Positions 35,101 through 50,100 of a stretch of DNA of 64,000 bases are shown in pieces. The position numbers and the translations under genes are program-made. The notes beneath the pieces are model-generated. The model saw nothing but the letters and a program-made list of their open reading frames with translations. It ran no database searches and was not told the origin of the DNA. Numbering within the stretch: position 1 is the first letter of the stretch; every line of letters begins with the position of its first letter. Source of the DNA: Mantis religiosa (lineage: Eukaryota; Arthropoda; Insecta; Mantodea; Mantidae); contig CM060955.1 of assembly GCA_030765055.1 (NCBI GenBank), positions 97,251,020-97,315,019 on the forward strand. The letters are read 5' to 3'.

Positions 35101-38100
35101 CATAATGTGCAAATTATGCATGATATCGAATACTGTAATAAGTTTATATATGGAAGAAGCTAGAAACAGTGATGTCAAAGTATAAAAATTGAAAGAAGCA
35201 CAAAGACAGTGAAGTACAAGTTAAAATACAAGTGAATCGAAAAGATATTGATGCATTGCTTCACTCACAGTTTTTCACAGGGCATGTTTCAAGAGCTGAT
35301 GATGGGAGCAACAGCACTTGAAAAATGTCCTGTGAAAAACAGTGTGAGTGAAGCAATGTGTCAATTATCTTCTCGGTTCACTTTTATTTTAAACAGTGAT
35401 GTATTAATATGTATTTACTTGCGATGAGTCAGTACTATACTGGTCGCCAAACTAGAATGTGATTGACAGTTAGTAGCCACATGGAATAGCGGTCTAAATA
35501 AATGGGAGGGGATGAGTATGTCATAATGGTTGTCATAGTAACGATAAAAATGACCAATTAGAGTCGAGACGTTTCCATGACGTTAGACGCTAAACCTTGG
35601 TTGTCGATATTCTAACACATGCTTAGCATGACGCGGGCGAGCGAATTACGCAAATGCTGCAGTAAATACAATACCTAATCTCTGTTTCATATAACCTTGC
35701 CCGGCTGAAATGTATCACTCCGCGTTCAACAACCCTCCCCCTCGCCCTAATTGGCTAATGCTTTCGCGTCATACGCCATAGGCGGTGCCTTCCCGTCACA
35801 TTTCGTAATAATTGCCGGGAAGATAAATAAAATCATACAAAAATCATACAAATAAGGATATGAAGGCATGCAAAAATACAAGTTTATAATGAACTGAGCA
35901 AATTGAAACAGAATGGCTGAGCAATGAAACTGAAAGAGTTTATAATGAAAGGCCTTCGGCCTTTTCCACTGGAATTTTTTAAACCAGCACACATACCTTT
36001 CAAAATTGCTTGTCTTTCAGTCTTAAAAGTCGTGTCACACCATACTTTACTTTTCGTGTGTTCTTCGTGTATATTTAGCGATTTGTATCTCGGTGCAGTA
36101 TGGTTGTCAAATAGCGTCTTCGCCACACAGCAATATCACCTCTGTCTTTTAGCACATTTTTCTTGCCTCTTTTTTCATTCACAAATCCCAGCTGTATAAG
36201 CAATCTGCTGAAATTTGGTAAATCTGCATCCTCATTTACAGCAGACGAAATGTTACTTATGTTAGGGAGTTCGTTTCTAAAGAAAAACTACACACATGAA
36301 GACGCACAACACTTTTCACGTATTTTCTCCGAGCACGCACTTTTGTTTATTCCTGCTTTTGCCTGGAGTGGTAAGTTTTCCTGTTTCCTCAATTTCATGT
36401 CGCGATATTCCTACGGATCTAACACTCACACCTGTAACTTCAGAGCCCAGCTGTTCAACTTCTCTCACTGACAAAGACGGATTCTTCTCTGTGAGTGCAT
36501 TAAACACATGCAACACAATTCTTTTTTCGCCTGTTTGTAAATAATTATTCTTGCGATACTTAAGCGAAAAACTGGCGGTAGACTCTGCCATTATACATAT
36601 AATACATGCGCAATAAACGATCAATAAAATAATTTAGCTCCTGCACTTTCGAATGGCGATGCATGACTAATCCAGTTCAAAACAAGGTCAGTGATAAAAG
36701 TCTTATAAACAAATGTCACCACTACCGCTAAATCACATGCTATCGTGCCATGTGCTTGAGAGCAAAGGAACCTCCTCTTTACTTTGTTTAAGAATTAACA
36801 TGCATTTCAGATAAATCAACTCTGTTGCGTAATATATTTAATTAAAACAGTTACGAAAATATAAATTTGACAATTCTCTTCCAACATATAATGATATATC
36901 ACCATGTTAAATAACGAACTAATTTTTACCGCACGACAGTCATTACCACAACAGCAACCAATGAGAGGTGATTAGGTCACGTGACCGTTAAGAGATACTG
37001 GGCAAGCTTACGTGAAACAAGGTATAGGTTTTTATTTCTCTTCTGATAACGCTGCATAAACAAAATGCTGTCACAGTTAGAGATCCTGTACTGGCAGGTT
37101 ACTTTGCATTTTATTTGTGGCAATTTGCCTTGGTTTACGTGTGCCTAAGTCTGTGTATCTGAGCACATGTGATTGTTTGCAATTGTGTTTAATGAATGTT
37201 TAATTATGTCTAAGTATAGTGACAAGCGAAAACCTGAACGTGCTCTGGAACCAAATAAAACTGTATTTGGTAAAGGTATTCCAAATAAAAGACATACACG
37301 GGAAATAATATGCTCTGTGAGAGAATACTTCGATGATGAGAAATTGAAAGGGGAGTCTAGTATTCCATTCTCTAAGGTGCTTGATAGGACTTCACGTGCA
37401 TAGGTATCAGTAAGGGCATTAAGGTTAAGACTGGGAAAGAAAAGTATTTTAAAGAAGAAAGTTAGACATTGGGGTATAAATTAGAAACTCCTGGGAAATA
37501 TTATGTAAGCGGCATTTTCCCACTTCAATAAGCATCAAAATATCACAGGTATGCCTCTTTTGTTACGATTATCTTTACATTTATGTGTTCTTGCATGCTC
37601 TAGCGTTTGTATGTAGATCCACGACTGCACTATTGTCTTTGTGTACAACATTATAAATAATTAATAATAACAATAATAATAAAATACCAATTGCAGTCGC
37701 AACTGAATTATCCTCGCACGGTAATGCTATCGCGCTCTCCATTTGGCAGCAATAAGCGGCAACGTCGCCTCTCTCTCCGGACGAAATGTCAATCACTTTC
37801 TAGATTGGTGTAGTATCAACTCATCTTAAGTAAATACTGTAATAAGTATTTAAGATAAGTGAGGTTTTAAGTTACAAATTATTATATTAGTATATACTGT
37901 AATAAGTTGTTTATAATGATAAGATTGCATAAAATACATTTCTATTTAAGTTTATAAATAAGCATTGCTTACACAGTGCATAAAAGTTGCCATATCACAG
38001 CAATATGAGCAGTGCTAAAAATAATTTTCAAAGATTATGTGTGATTGGAAGAATTTAGTAACAGTGACATAAAGATTAATTGAAAAAAACTATATGTAGT

Positions 38101-41100
38101 CAGTTTTTAATACTTTGTCACTTACATTTTTATATTATTGAGGCACTAGTTTCAGGAGCCGTTGTGTACATTTTCAACCTTGGTCCAACTATCTCTGTTG
38201 TCTGCTCTCTTCTCTCACTGTTCCACCACCAGAGAGAACAGAGCAGATGACATCAGATTATAGTTGGATAGAAATTGAAAATGGATGCAATGGCTTACAA
38301 AACTAGTTTCTCAATAATATAAAAATATAAGTGACAAAGTATTAAAAATGGCTATACATAGTTTTCTCAATTAATTTTCAAAGAATTTTTTGTGAAGATG
38401 CTAATAATGCTTCATAGAGATGACATACCCAATCCATATGTTCTAGAACAAGCATATTCGTGAAGCCAATTCAAAGTGAACAGGAAGTTCTTCTTAACTT
38501 CTTCGTGATAAGTGTTCATATTTTCTAGAGCTTTCATAGCTTGAGCCTTCCATTTCTCTTCGCCATAATCCAGATACCACTGATTACAAAGTGCAACCAC
38601 ACACTCATCACCAGACCTGTTAATTCATAAACATTACTAAGCAGAGAGGAATTGACAACAGTTTAGTTTTACTTAATAAGTTTTATAACATCAGAGGATT
38701 CAGTGCAATGGGTTCCTATATGATAGATGTTAGACTCAGTGTGATTAGGTAGGAATTATTTTAAAGTTATTGTAACCAGACTAGTAATATGCATTAGGAG
38801 TAAAAATTGTAACAGTTTATTGTAATTATGGAATGGAAATAAACAATTCAATTCAAAGTTTTCTCATAAAAGCCTCAGAATGAAAGTTTAATAAGTACTA
38901 CTAAAAATCATCAATCCATTCACAATTTCAACATGTTTAACAGTTTCATTGCTGATAAAAGTTCTTAATATTTTGGCATGTAAAAAATTAGCATAATTTT
39001 TATTTTTTCATAATTTTGTCAAGCATAAGGAGTTGAGATGGTATTTGCCCTCTAAGCAGGAAGGCTTTATAAACTCCTATGTAATCAACATTTGAACCTG
39101 TGAAATACACTATCCCTTACATTACAATAAGCAGTTACATGTTCAGCAGTTGGCAACAGAAGACTACACAGTATTTTCTGTCTCTGTTACTACCAGACTA
39201 AGCCTGGTATATTACAGTTTGCCTGGAATATTACAGCCCCCATGAATATTGCAAGAATATGATGACATTTCCCTTCTTTGTACCTTATATGGATAGTTAG
39301 GCTGATAACAGATAAGTAACACATGCTCTAACCAATGTACTGCAAACTCTTGCCAATACAAAGTTTATTGTAAATGCGTAAAATATGAAGCTATTAACAG
39401 CGAAGCAAACAAATATATACAAATATAACAATTTGTAACTTAAGTGAAGTTTTAAGTTACCAATTGTTATATTTGTATACATAGTTTATTGTGTTGTTGG
39501 TGGCTGAAGCAATTAGTCTTAGTTTGATTACCCTTTCTGCACCATACAGCTCTAATTCCAAAACTATAATGAATCGAATAAAATTATACTTTTATGTGCA
39601 AAAATATGTCTATCAGCACTCTCCTAAATATATTCCATTAAGTAATTGAATATAAAGTGAAGTTAGATTAATGAAAATTGCAATCTAAATATCAAAATAA
39701 TTTCATATTTTCCCAAAAAATATACTTACCTGGAAATAATTTGCTTTTCTGGTTCATAATATAACACTGCTTCTGATCTCTCTATCATCTGCTTTTGTAA
39801 AGCTTTCTTTACATCTTGAATTTTTTTACCTTTGAATTCACCCACAAGCATTACCTAAGGACAGGAGAAGCTATACCATAATATTAATATTCAGAACAAC
39901 ATGATCAATTATGAATGATGGCTAAAAGTTAAAGCCTTAATTAAAATATTTTTTTTGTTTACATCACATCTTAGGAATTAATAAAATAGAATGAAATACA
40001 AAATCCATGCTTCAAGAGAGCATTTCATCTCTCCTCTTCAGGGAGCTCACACTTAACCCACACATGCTCTTGAAGAGACTAGGGGAGTGTTACGCTTTTC
40101 TCTCTAAAACGGGAATCAAAAGTGTACTCCAAATGGTTTAAATATTGTCACCCGAGCGTCGGAACACCCTATAGAGTGGGCAAGCAGGAGAAGGGTCGGC
40201 GCTCGCCCCGCCCCCTCGTTTGTCTTATAGCGTTAAGAAGGGATGGCTGGGACAAAAAACATCACTGCGCCGTCTCTTTCTGTTCCACCTGTGTTCTCGA
40301 ACTTACGGGATATTTCCTCTAATTGAGAACCTTCCAGATCGGCAAGTGGATCCTATATAAGCAACATGTCGTGCAAGAGGAGTCAGTCAGTCAGTTCTTG
40401 GTGTAAGAATGCAGTGCTAGTGTACGACGAGAAGACTGTGTATGTGCAACGGAAGAATTTACGTAATTGTGACCGTACAGTGGAATTGTAACGGACGAAC
40501 TAGTGAATCGTAATTGTGTGCATTACGTAATTCTGTGTAATTGGCAAGAGTTTAACTGTAAGTCGGTGGAAATAAAGAACATATTTGAGTGGTGTAATTG
40601 GACTTTTCATTTCTCGAACCCACAAAGTCACAGGAAGCGGGAAAACAACATCACTGAACATTACAACCATGGACGCGGCATTGGAAAAGATTTTGGAGAA
40701 GATGATGGAAATGAAGGCCGAACAGACCTTGGAAATGAAGACGGCAAATGAAAACCTCGCTGCAAAAACAGAAGCGGCAAACGACAACATCACCGCAGAG
40801 TTGAAACAAATGAAGACGGCCAACGACATCACCAGGAAGATGGAAGAAATGAAGGCCGAATTAACAGCGAAGATGGAAACGGCAAACAACAACTTGGCCA
40901 CGACAATGACTGCAAAGATGGCCGAACTGACAACGGAGATGATGGAGGCGAACGAGGTCCTCGCCGTCAAGTTTGAGGAACGGTTGGTCGGCGTGAGGGA
41001 TGACGTCATGAATCTGGGCAAGCGGATGGGTCAAGTAGACGACCGCCTTAATGATTTAGAGGAAAAGACCGACAACATCGCAAAACCCCTCACCCGCCTG

Positions 41101-44100
41101 ACGGAGGAACACCGGCCTTATGTGTGGACAGAGGACGCCGAAAACGCTTTCCAGCACCTAAAGGAGACCCTGTGCAGTGCTCCAATTTTGGGTTTCCCAC
41201 AACCGGGTGGCGCCTTCATTGTGGACACCGACGCTAGCGACCATTGCATTGGAGGTGTCCTATTGCAGATCCAGGATGGCCATGAGCGGGTGATAGCCTA
41301 CTACAGCAAGACGCTATCCAAGGCAGAGAAGAACTACTGCGTCACCCGACGAGAATTATTGGCGGTAGTAAAGACCTTGGAGCACTTCCATAAGTACCTG
41401 TACGGTCAGCCATTCCACCTGAGGACTGACCATTCCGCCCTAACCTGGATATTGAGCTTTAAGAACCTGGAAGGCCAGACAGCACGTTGGGTCCAGAGGC
41501 TGCAGGAGTACAACTTCACCTCGGAACATCGTAGAGGGAAGAGCCACGGTAACGCAGACGCCATGTCCCGAAGACCCTGTCCAGAAGAGTGCGGCCAGTG
41601 CACAAGAGTGGAAGAGAAGGAGCGTGCCGCAGCAGTCTGAGTAGTTGTGGCAGTGCCTGCTGAGGGCTGGGATAGCGCAGGCCTGAGGAGGGAGCAGCTG
41701 GCGGACGCAGACTTGGGGCCACTCTTGAGGGAAGTGGAGGCAGGGACGAGACCAACCTGGGAGGACACCGCACCGAGGAGCGGCACCTACAAGTTGTACT
41801 GGGCCCAATGGGACTCGTTGAAGACCAGAGAGGGCGTGCTGTTCCGGGTATGGGAATCACCCGATGGGAAGACGCAGAGAGAACAGTTGGTACTTCCCCG
41901 GAGTAAGGTACCGGAAGTCTTGGAAGAAGTGCACGCTGGTACTTCAGGAGAACACCTGGGAGCGAACCGAACGATTGACAAACTTCGGCAGCGCTACTTC
42001 TGGCTGAGACTCTGAGCAGATGCTGGTGGTACACCTGGACCGCCTGGCACGCTACGATGGTGCTGTTCGGGACGACCAGCTTTGAGGAGGGAGGAGTGTC
42101 ACCCGAGCGTCGGAACACCCTATAGAGTGGGCAAGCAGGAGAAGGGTCGGCGTTCACCCCGCCCCCTCGTTTGTCTTATAGCGTTAAGAAGGGATGGCTG
42201 GGACAAAAAACATCACTGCGCCGTCTCTTTCTGTTCCACCTGTGTTCTCGAACTTACGGGATATTTCATCTAATTGAGAACCTTCCAGATCGGCAAGCGG
42301 ATCCTATATAAGCAACACGTCGTGCAAGAGGAGTCAGTCAGTCAGTTCTTGGTGTAAGAATGCAGTGCTAGTGTACGACGAGAAGACTGTGTGAGAGCAT
42401 CGGAAGATTGTACGTAATTACGAGTGCAAGTGAAATTGTAACGGACGAACTGGTGAATCGTAATTGTGTGCATTACGTAATTCTGTGTAATTGGCAAGAG
42501 TTTAACTGTAAGTCGGTGGAAATGAACATATTTGAGTGGTGTAATTGGACTTTTCATTTCTCGAACCCACAAAGTCACAATATATACTGTTGATTACTTT
42601 TCAAATTATGCATTGTTTGTACTTTGTATCTTGCTATTGTACAGAATTATCATGAGCTGTGTTGTGTATTAGGAAATGCTCTGTCACAGTAAAATTCTAG
42701 ATTTTTGGGCATTCAATGCCATGTGCATTCACATGATGACCAACAGGAATCTGACTTGAACAGGCTTCAGTTCCTTTCTCTTCAAAAGCATCTTTTATCA
42801 AAACAAGTGTCTATAACAGGCACCAAATTCCTGTGGAAGAGAAATGAAACTCTCTTGAAACACAGGATTTTATATATTAATTCTTAAGACTAATTTAAGC
42901 CATAAAATCTTTAACTCATTAGTGCTGTGCATTATTTTAAGGCAACAGATTTTACCGCATCATTTTAAACTCTTGTCTGTTGGCATCACTGCATGATGGA
43001 ATGGCAGTAAAATGCTTAATAGGTTCCTAAATGTGTACATAACAACGTACGGGTAATTGTTTAGTGCTTCAAATTCCAATGTGGTGTGCACACAAAGTGC
43101 AAAACTATGTCGAAGAACAACTGCTGTAAAAATGAACATACGTTTCAAGTTAAGTATAATTTTAAGTATTTATAAATACAATGAATGTTTGTTTTAGACA
43201 TCTCATTATGTAAATATAGAAAAAGAGCAAGTTCATTTGTTAAGAAATTATTGTGCTGCACCTGTTCGAGCTTCAGTGTTAATTTTTGGCAATGCTAAGC
43301 GCTTGTGATGTCAACAGCCTACATATGTATTTCTGTTTCTGTATGAACAGGAAAGGGTTCCCTCTTACTGAAGCTCTTGACATACTAGAGAATGAGGAAT
43401 AAGATATGGAGCCTAAATACTAACGATGCCTATTTGTTTAACTTTGAACTTTACCAAGGTAAGGGGCCTAAAGGAAACCTTGATTATGACAATTCATTTA
43501 GCAAGGCTGGTAGCTCATGAATATGCATGTCACTTTTTAGTTATACATTTATGTGCAGATCAGGAGCAGGTCCTCCATATATTTTACTTTTACCTTGTCT
43601 ACTAACAATAATGTAGAAAGTGGGCTACCTTAGTAAAAAAATTATTTTATTGATTTAATAACTATCACATCATTACAATACTCACACTCAAGTCTTTAGT
43701 ATTCCCAGCAGAAACAAACCCTTCTTTCTTGACTGCTATACAATGTAGTTATCAGTAGAAAACAAAGATAATTTTAAGTAAGAATAAGGGGAAATGACTG
43801 ATGTGATATAAAAACACAGTTTTTCTGCTAAATTTTACATTGGACACTTTTGCACCTATGGATAAGTGACCTGTCATTTCTCAATAATTCTTTGTGAGAA
43901 TATAAGTGCTGCCAATGACAGGTGTGCCAGCAAGTAACCACTCCTGTCGCTTCATTGTACCACTCTCTGATAAAATCCTGAATCATTGTGGAGAAACAAA
44001 TAATTTATATGGAATCTGGTACGAATCCATAGATTAGTAACGTAATAGTGTTCAAACTGAAAATTTATAGCAACTCCATTCTGTGGTTTCACTGTGTCTT

Positions 44101-47100
44101 GAACAATAGTAAGCACAACTGCATTAGGAGTATGCAAATAATTTAGTATCATATTTCCGCTCCTTTATAAGGCAGTGCTACGGTATGGAGGCACTACCCT
44201 AAAGCCACGCCTGGATACCACTTCTTCTGATTCATCATCAGCAACAACAAATGCACTTGCAAAGTATCATCAATTGCTGCATTTTGGCAAATGGTAACAC
44301 TGTTATTATAGAGATCATAGTGTCAAAGTTCTCCAGTTCATAAGTGTCTTATAAATTCCTCAATATTTGGAGTTTCATCTGCTATAAAAATTCTGCCTTA
44401 TGGAAACAGATGTCAATTACGGTTTTACTGACAGTCTCTCAAAAACATATACTCTTCTTGCAGGTACTACTGAAGTTTGCCACTGCTTTTGCACCAATAA
44501 TTTCCTGTATTCTTTTTCACACACTAAATGATGATCTGGCTAAAAAGCCATTCAGTTTGCAGGAAGGAAAACCACTTTCACATTGCACTTGAGAACATTC
44601 ATTGGGTATATAGCGCAATGGTTTTGTTTCTCCTTGCTGGATGCTTCTCCAAGCAGAATTCATCATTTTGTTACCCTTGATATTGTTGTTGTTTTCAAAT
44701 GCTAGGCTTTGGCAATGAAGCCATTAGCTCTATCGCTCTCCAATATTTCTGTGTAGTGGGTCCGGCAGGTAGGGGCTTCACAGGTTAAAAGATGTTCTTC
44801 AGTCATTTCCTCTTCTTTGTTGCACAGAGGACAATTTGGATTTGTATAAATTCCTATTCTGTGTAACTGTTTGGCCAAATACCCTTGCAATTGTTATAGG
44901 CATTTGTTTAAGGTGGTTATTTTCATCTCTCAAATGAGAATTGTATTGTTTAGATTTCTGTTCATCTGTTAATAATTTTATGCAAAAAGGATGCACTTTC
45001 ATTTGTCTTACTCATGTGGCATGTATCTTTCATAATCACTTCCATTATGCCATCTTTAGAGTCTTGCTTCTTCAAAGTTTTATTGTTTTTTCTGATGTTT
45101 CACTCTGAGTTAAAAAAAAATTGTTTTTTTTGTTTTTCCTCAAATATTTTAGTTTTTCAATTGTTTTTTATTTTAACTTCACAACGTCAAGTTACCGGCC
45201 AACATTTTAACTTATTTATTATTTAATAAATAAAAGTGGATGAGAGTTGAAAATAACAAAATTATACTTACTCCATCATAGAATCCTTTTAGGTACACCA
45301 TTTCCTTTGCTTGTTGCAGCTTTTCTTTGTCATTCTGACTTTGAATCTTAAGTCGCTCATATAATGTAACAGCACTCAGATTGCCGTACTCTGGCAGTTC
45401 AATTATTGATATCTGTAGGAATAAGAGATCTTTAAGAGAACTAGAGAATACTTGCTCTGACTAACAATTAATCAAGACTTACTGTGCTAATATTATAAAA
45501 TAGGAATAAATGTAATTTGTACCTGCTATAATCTTGCTATCATTTTAAATCATAGAAAAACTTGATGATAGCCAGAAGGAAGGATTAGGACTACTACGGA
45601 GGGGATTTGGCACCGAAACCTGTAGTTTATTGTACCTAAGTCCCAAGTGAGGCATCCCCAGAGGAAGAATGAGATGATAGGAGACAGAGGGCAGCCAATC
45701 CAAGGAGTCACGAAAGTGCTGAGACACCCGCAAACAGTTCTACCCTAAAAAAGACCACCAGAGAGAGATGATGTGAAATAATAATGAAGATGAAATGCAG
45801 GGACAGGAATTTCGGGGGCACCTACTCAGCATTTGCCTGGGACCCGGGAAACCCCAGAAAAAAGAAACCCAAACGTCAGAAAGGTTGGCCAAGGGAGTCA
45901 AACCCAGGCCTTCTGAATGCGGCACCAGATGAAACTATGAGTCATCATGCTCGGTGCCAGAAAAAAAGTATTCCATGCTGAAGTTTTTGGCAAACCAAAA
46001 TAAAACCGTTTCTTTAATCCAATAATCATGGGGAAAAAAAAAATGTTCATACACATTTAATAATTAATCAGAAAAATTTAACTCATGAAATTTTAACTCT
46101 CAAATGGATTTTGGTAGAAATAAACATAATAATATAATTTTAAACATAAATAGTGGATAAAAAAAAATTATAGACAATTAAAAGTGAGTACTGTATCAAA
46201 AGCTATACTTTTAACTTATTTTTCTTACCAAAAATCACTAAGTTATGATCTATTTACTTTTATTACATATAAACCTGAGAACAAGTACAGAGTGTTAATG
46301 AACTACACCAAAATATTTTCAGAGCAAGTGGAGATATCTTAAACATGTGAGATAGAAGACTTATGGCCTTTTGGTTCAAATGTGAAAGTTACGGCTATAA
46401 ATTTTTAAGTGTCAGTACGCCACTCATAACACTTGAGTGCACAACACACGAAAATGAAGAGACACGTTGGAGCACTCTCTCTAGTGTAATGCTTACGGGT
46501 AGAGTCCAAATTTTTAAGTAGAATATTCCTTCGTTTTAGGTTTGTTATTTGTTTAAAATAGGTTTTTTAGGTTTTTCTTTATTAAAATACGTTCTTTTTA
46601 ATGTTTTGTTTGTTTACCAGTACATGTATTTATAATTTTCCTTTTCTGCTACTTATTGAAGATTTATTCATGAACTTGTTTCACAGAAGTTCTTGCACAT
46701 TCTCAAAGATATTCATCCAAGAACACACAAAATAGAGTTTACTATTTGCTTTGTAGGTTATTTTTTGGCATTGCAATAAATAGTTACATACATACACAAA
46801 TGTTCTGGGGTAAACAATTGTCACACAACACATTCTTGTATGACGAAAACGTTCTTTCAACAGTACATGACGTGACTGGAGTGTAGACTATTGATGCCAG
46901 TGCAGCAGTTTCTAGGGTAAGCTTACCCATATACTTTTTCTCTGCAATACTGAGTTTATGATTTTCATGTCTTCAAAATCAGGATTTCGTTGAGTTATCT
47001 TCTGCAGCTTCAAAGAACATACACCTTCTACTAGTCCAGGTATTTGTTTTCTCGAAACATTGTCAATGATATCTGTTTCATCTAATTCACTGACAACGTT

Positions 47101-50100
47101 TTTAATGTCCTTTAAGTGCTCTCATAGCAACAGAACAGAATTCGAAGCCCGGTCAGACTGATTTACCCGTACATCTTTTTCTTATTGAGATGAATGTTAT
47201 TTAAGGGTGAATTTCACTTGTTTTATTAATTTATCCTCGAATATGGCCTTCCAAATTAATTCGGAAAACAACATTCGTTTCGAAAAGAGAAGAAAGCTAT
47301 TTAGGTTATTTCAGGTGTCAAACCCTCACTTAGGTTTTTTTTGGTGAATTTAGGTTAAAACCCAAAAATCCGGGCCCTTGTTATGAGTTATGGCATTAGT
47401 TTTCAAGTCAAAAGTTAACAAGTTTGAGTCTACTCGATTTGTATCTCTTGTTTTATTTTTGTTTTGTTTGTTTGGTTGTTTTTTCAATATTTTGTCTAAG
47501 CTTTTAATTGTTATATAAATATATACATTTTATGGTGTAATTTCACCTTGTCAGTGCAATTAATTACAATTCTTTCAAACAAAGGTTGAATCTGCTTAAT
47601 ATTTTCACATACTGTACATCTAAATGGGAGGTTGTTTAAATAGTTTAACTTATATAAAATAAAAAGGAAATGCAGTTCTTTACGTCAGGTTTATATGAAC
47701 TGCTCGAAATGGCGACCTGCATTATCAATGCAAAGTTGACAGCGGCGAAGGAAGGACTGTTGTACTCTGTCCAAAATTCTTTGTGTGTGTGTCAAATAAC
47801 TTCACATCCTGCTATTATTCAGGTAGTTGGGTCCTCTTCTGAGGTAATAGGTGTGTCATACACCAGAGAAAAAGTGTAGTAGTGTTATTGCACTGGCCAA
47901 TCACATTCTTAATTACGAATCATGCCATTTCTTCCTATTAATATTTACGTATTAAAAACACGAAGTAAAGAAAAATTAATTACATGACAGGATTAAATTA
48001 AATTTAATTTATCATAACAACACTGTTTTCAACACTTTCAAGAAAGGAATTACATGACAGGAACTGAACCACTGACCTCTAGAGTACCAGATTTTGGCAT
48101 TACGGATTGAGTCATCAGTACAGTTACAGAAACTTCACTAGAGTTGGCTACATAATGTAAGGACTTAATTGCTGTTCAGTGTCGCACTGGCAGGCAATTA
48201 TTTTGAGAGAATCTTGAGGCATTAAATCTTGAGAATGCCAATAACGAGCTGCTAAGAATTGATATTTCTATACTTGGGAAGCAGTTTTAAAAACATTCTA
48301 ATCCAATAATTTCACCCACATTGTTGTTGTTGACTAATGGCACTGGGGATTAGTTGATTTGCATGATTTTCCCCCTAGCTTCCCAATATAAAAGCCTGTA
48401 GGTTCCCACTTTTGAGACCATTACATTTGTCCAAATGGTGTTTGTTCATGATGACATCCTCTTTACAGATAGTACATTTGGGTGTAGGTATGCAGTGTAT
48501 TTTATAAAGGTGTTCTGCAAGACAATCATTGCCAGTTTCCATTCTAAATAGGGCCACTGCAGTTTTTCTTGGTAGTTTTTGTATGTCAATTTTGTCTCCA
48601 ATGTTCTTATAATCCTTGTCTTTTAATTTATCTTCTTCATCAAGTCTCTGCTGTCTTTTAAAATGTAGCTTGATGTTGTTTAATTGATTATTAATTTCAG
48701 TTTGTCTTACAGGTTTTATATTTTGAATTGCACCTTTTTTTGCTAGTTGGTCAGGACGTTCATTACCTAAAAGTTCAACGTGGGCTGGAATCCATTGCAG
48801 GGTGACATGGTTTCTTGATTCGACAGCTTTAATTAAACTTCTTGTTTTTTTTTATGTTTCTTGTTGATTTGTTTTTATAGTTTACAATCCCATCTATGGC
48901 TGATTTTGAATCTGTTAAGATAACTATGTTTTGCTTTATGTAAGGTCTGTACAGGACATTCTGCAGTGCTGCTTTTATGGCTGTTAGTTCTCCATCATAA
49001 TGGTTTGAAGTTTCGTCTAGTGTTAGATACTGTGCATAATGTTTGCAGTATACTCCTGCACCAGCATCTTGTTTGTTTATAAAGGATCCATCTGTATATA
49101 TTCGGATATATTGGGGAACAACATAGTCCGCCTCCATGTGGTGTTCCCTGGATAATGCTAATTGGACTACAATGCAGGCATGCTTTCCAATACAAAAGAA
49201 GAGCACTTTTCAGTGCTGTTTTGGAATGCCGGAGGAATGACCCAAAGTAAAAAGACATGTTAGATAATCTTCACCCACACTGTTTAAATAATTTATCAGC
49301 ATCTGATGCCATTTAGGTTTAACACAATTAACTGGTTTATGTTTAGCTGCAGACCATGCATTGCCTATCTCAATCTGCTTATATTAGTCACGTCTAAAGT
49401 AGGTGAAATTATTGTGGTGTAGTTCATTAACATCCTGCATTTGGTTATTCATCAATAGCAGAATGTTCATCATGAACAAATGCAATATGTAGAGAGCAAA
49501 CAAAGGTTTAAAAAATATTTGCAATCATCTCAAGTTCTGCTAATTATAATGTAGTTGAGACAACAGAAATGTTTTATATTTTTATATAAAATATTGAATG
49601 CTGGTCAGAAACAAAACTGTAATTTCACTCTTTTTTCTTTTCCCCTGATCCTTTTCCTTCTTGTTTTCCTGTTGCTGAAGATACATTTTACTGCAGTTTT
49701 AAAGCTTAGAAAATACTATGTTTGTTGTCAGGCCTTTTACTTACTATATGAATTTTCTTTTATCCTGAATTAGTGACTTAAATGGATTAAAAATAAGTTT
49801 ATACAAAGTTATTAAACATTGTAAAATTAGAATATGTTTTGGGGACATTCACTTCCATCATCAGCTGACAACTGATTATAGTCATGGTGAAGGTTTCTGG
49901 TAGTAGTGATATGAACTTACTGAGCTGGTGTGACAGTGGGAGTTTGAAGTTCATAATTTAATCCTTGTTTTTTATAATGTTGGTTATTTTCCCATATTGT
50001 GGTTTCAGTTGGGTATCTTACTGTCCTAAGGAGACAGACTTTCAGGATAATATGATGGCTGTTCTAAAAGTGTGCTGCTATCCAACTGAATCTCAGTATG

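Larger units (their letters stand above)
40146..42579 (+). mobile_element. internally deleted Ty3/gypsy LTR retrotransposon
   Basis: Two LTRs (487 and 483 bp) with a 1.46-kb internal region and a 4-bp duplication ATAT at 40142-40145 and 42580-42583. A purine tract (gaggagggaggag) precedes the 3' LTR. The inside encodes a coiled-coil Gag-like start fused to RNase H, then the integrase zinc-finger region and the last residues of Pol. Protease, most of RT and the integrase core are deleted. It lies in the intron between LARS1 exons 6 and 7 and is GC-richer than its surroundings. It is non-autonomous. Confidence 0.9.

Noticed and set aside
40671..41021. Long minus-strand open frame over the gypsy Gag region
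   Set aside because: Antisense shadow of the repetitive coiled-coil coding sequence; hydrophobic low-complexity product with no family features.
41516..42157. 213-codon minus-strand frame in the gypsy element
   Set aside because: Runs across the 3' LTR boundary and opposes the RNase H/integrase frame; a GC-rich shadow ORF.
44344..44592. Open frame of 82 codons, plus strand
   Set aside because: Random-looking product in an AT-rich intron with no supporting signals.
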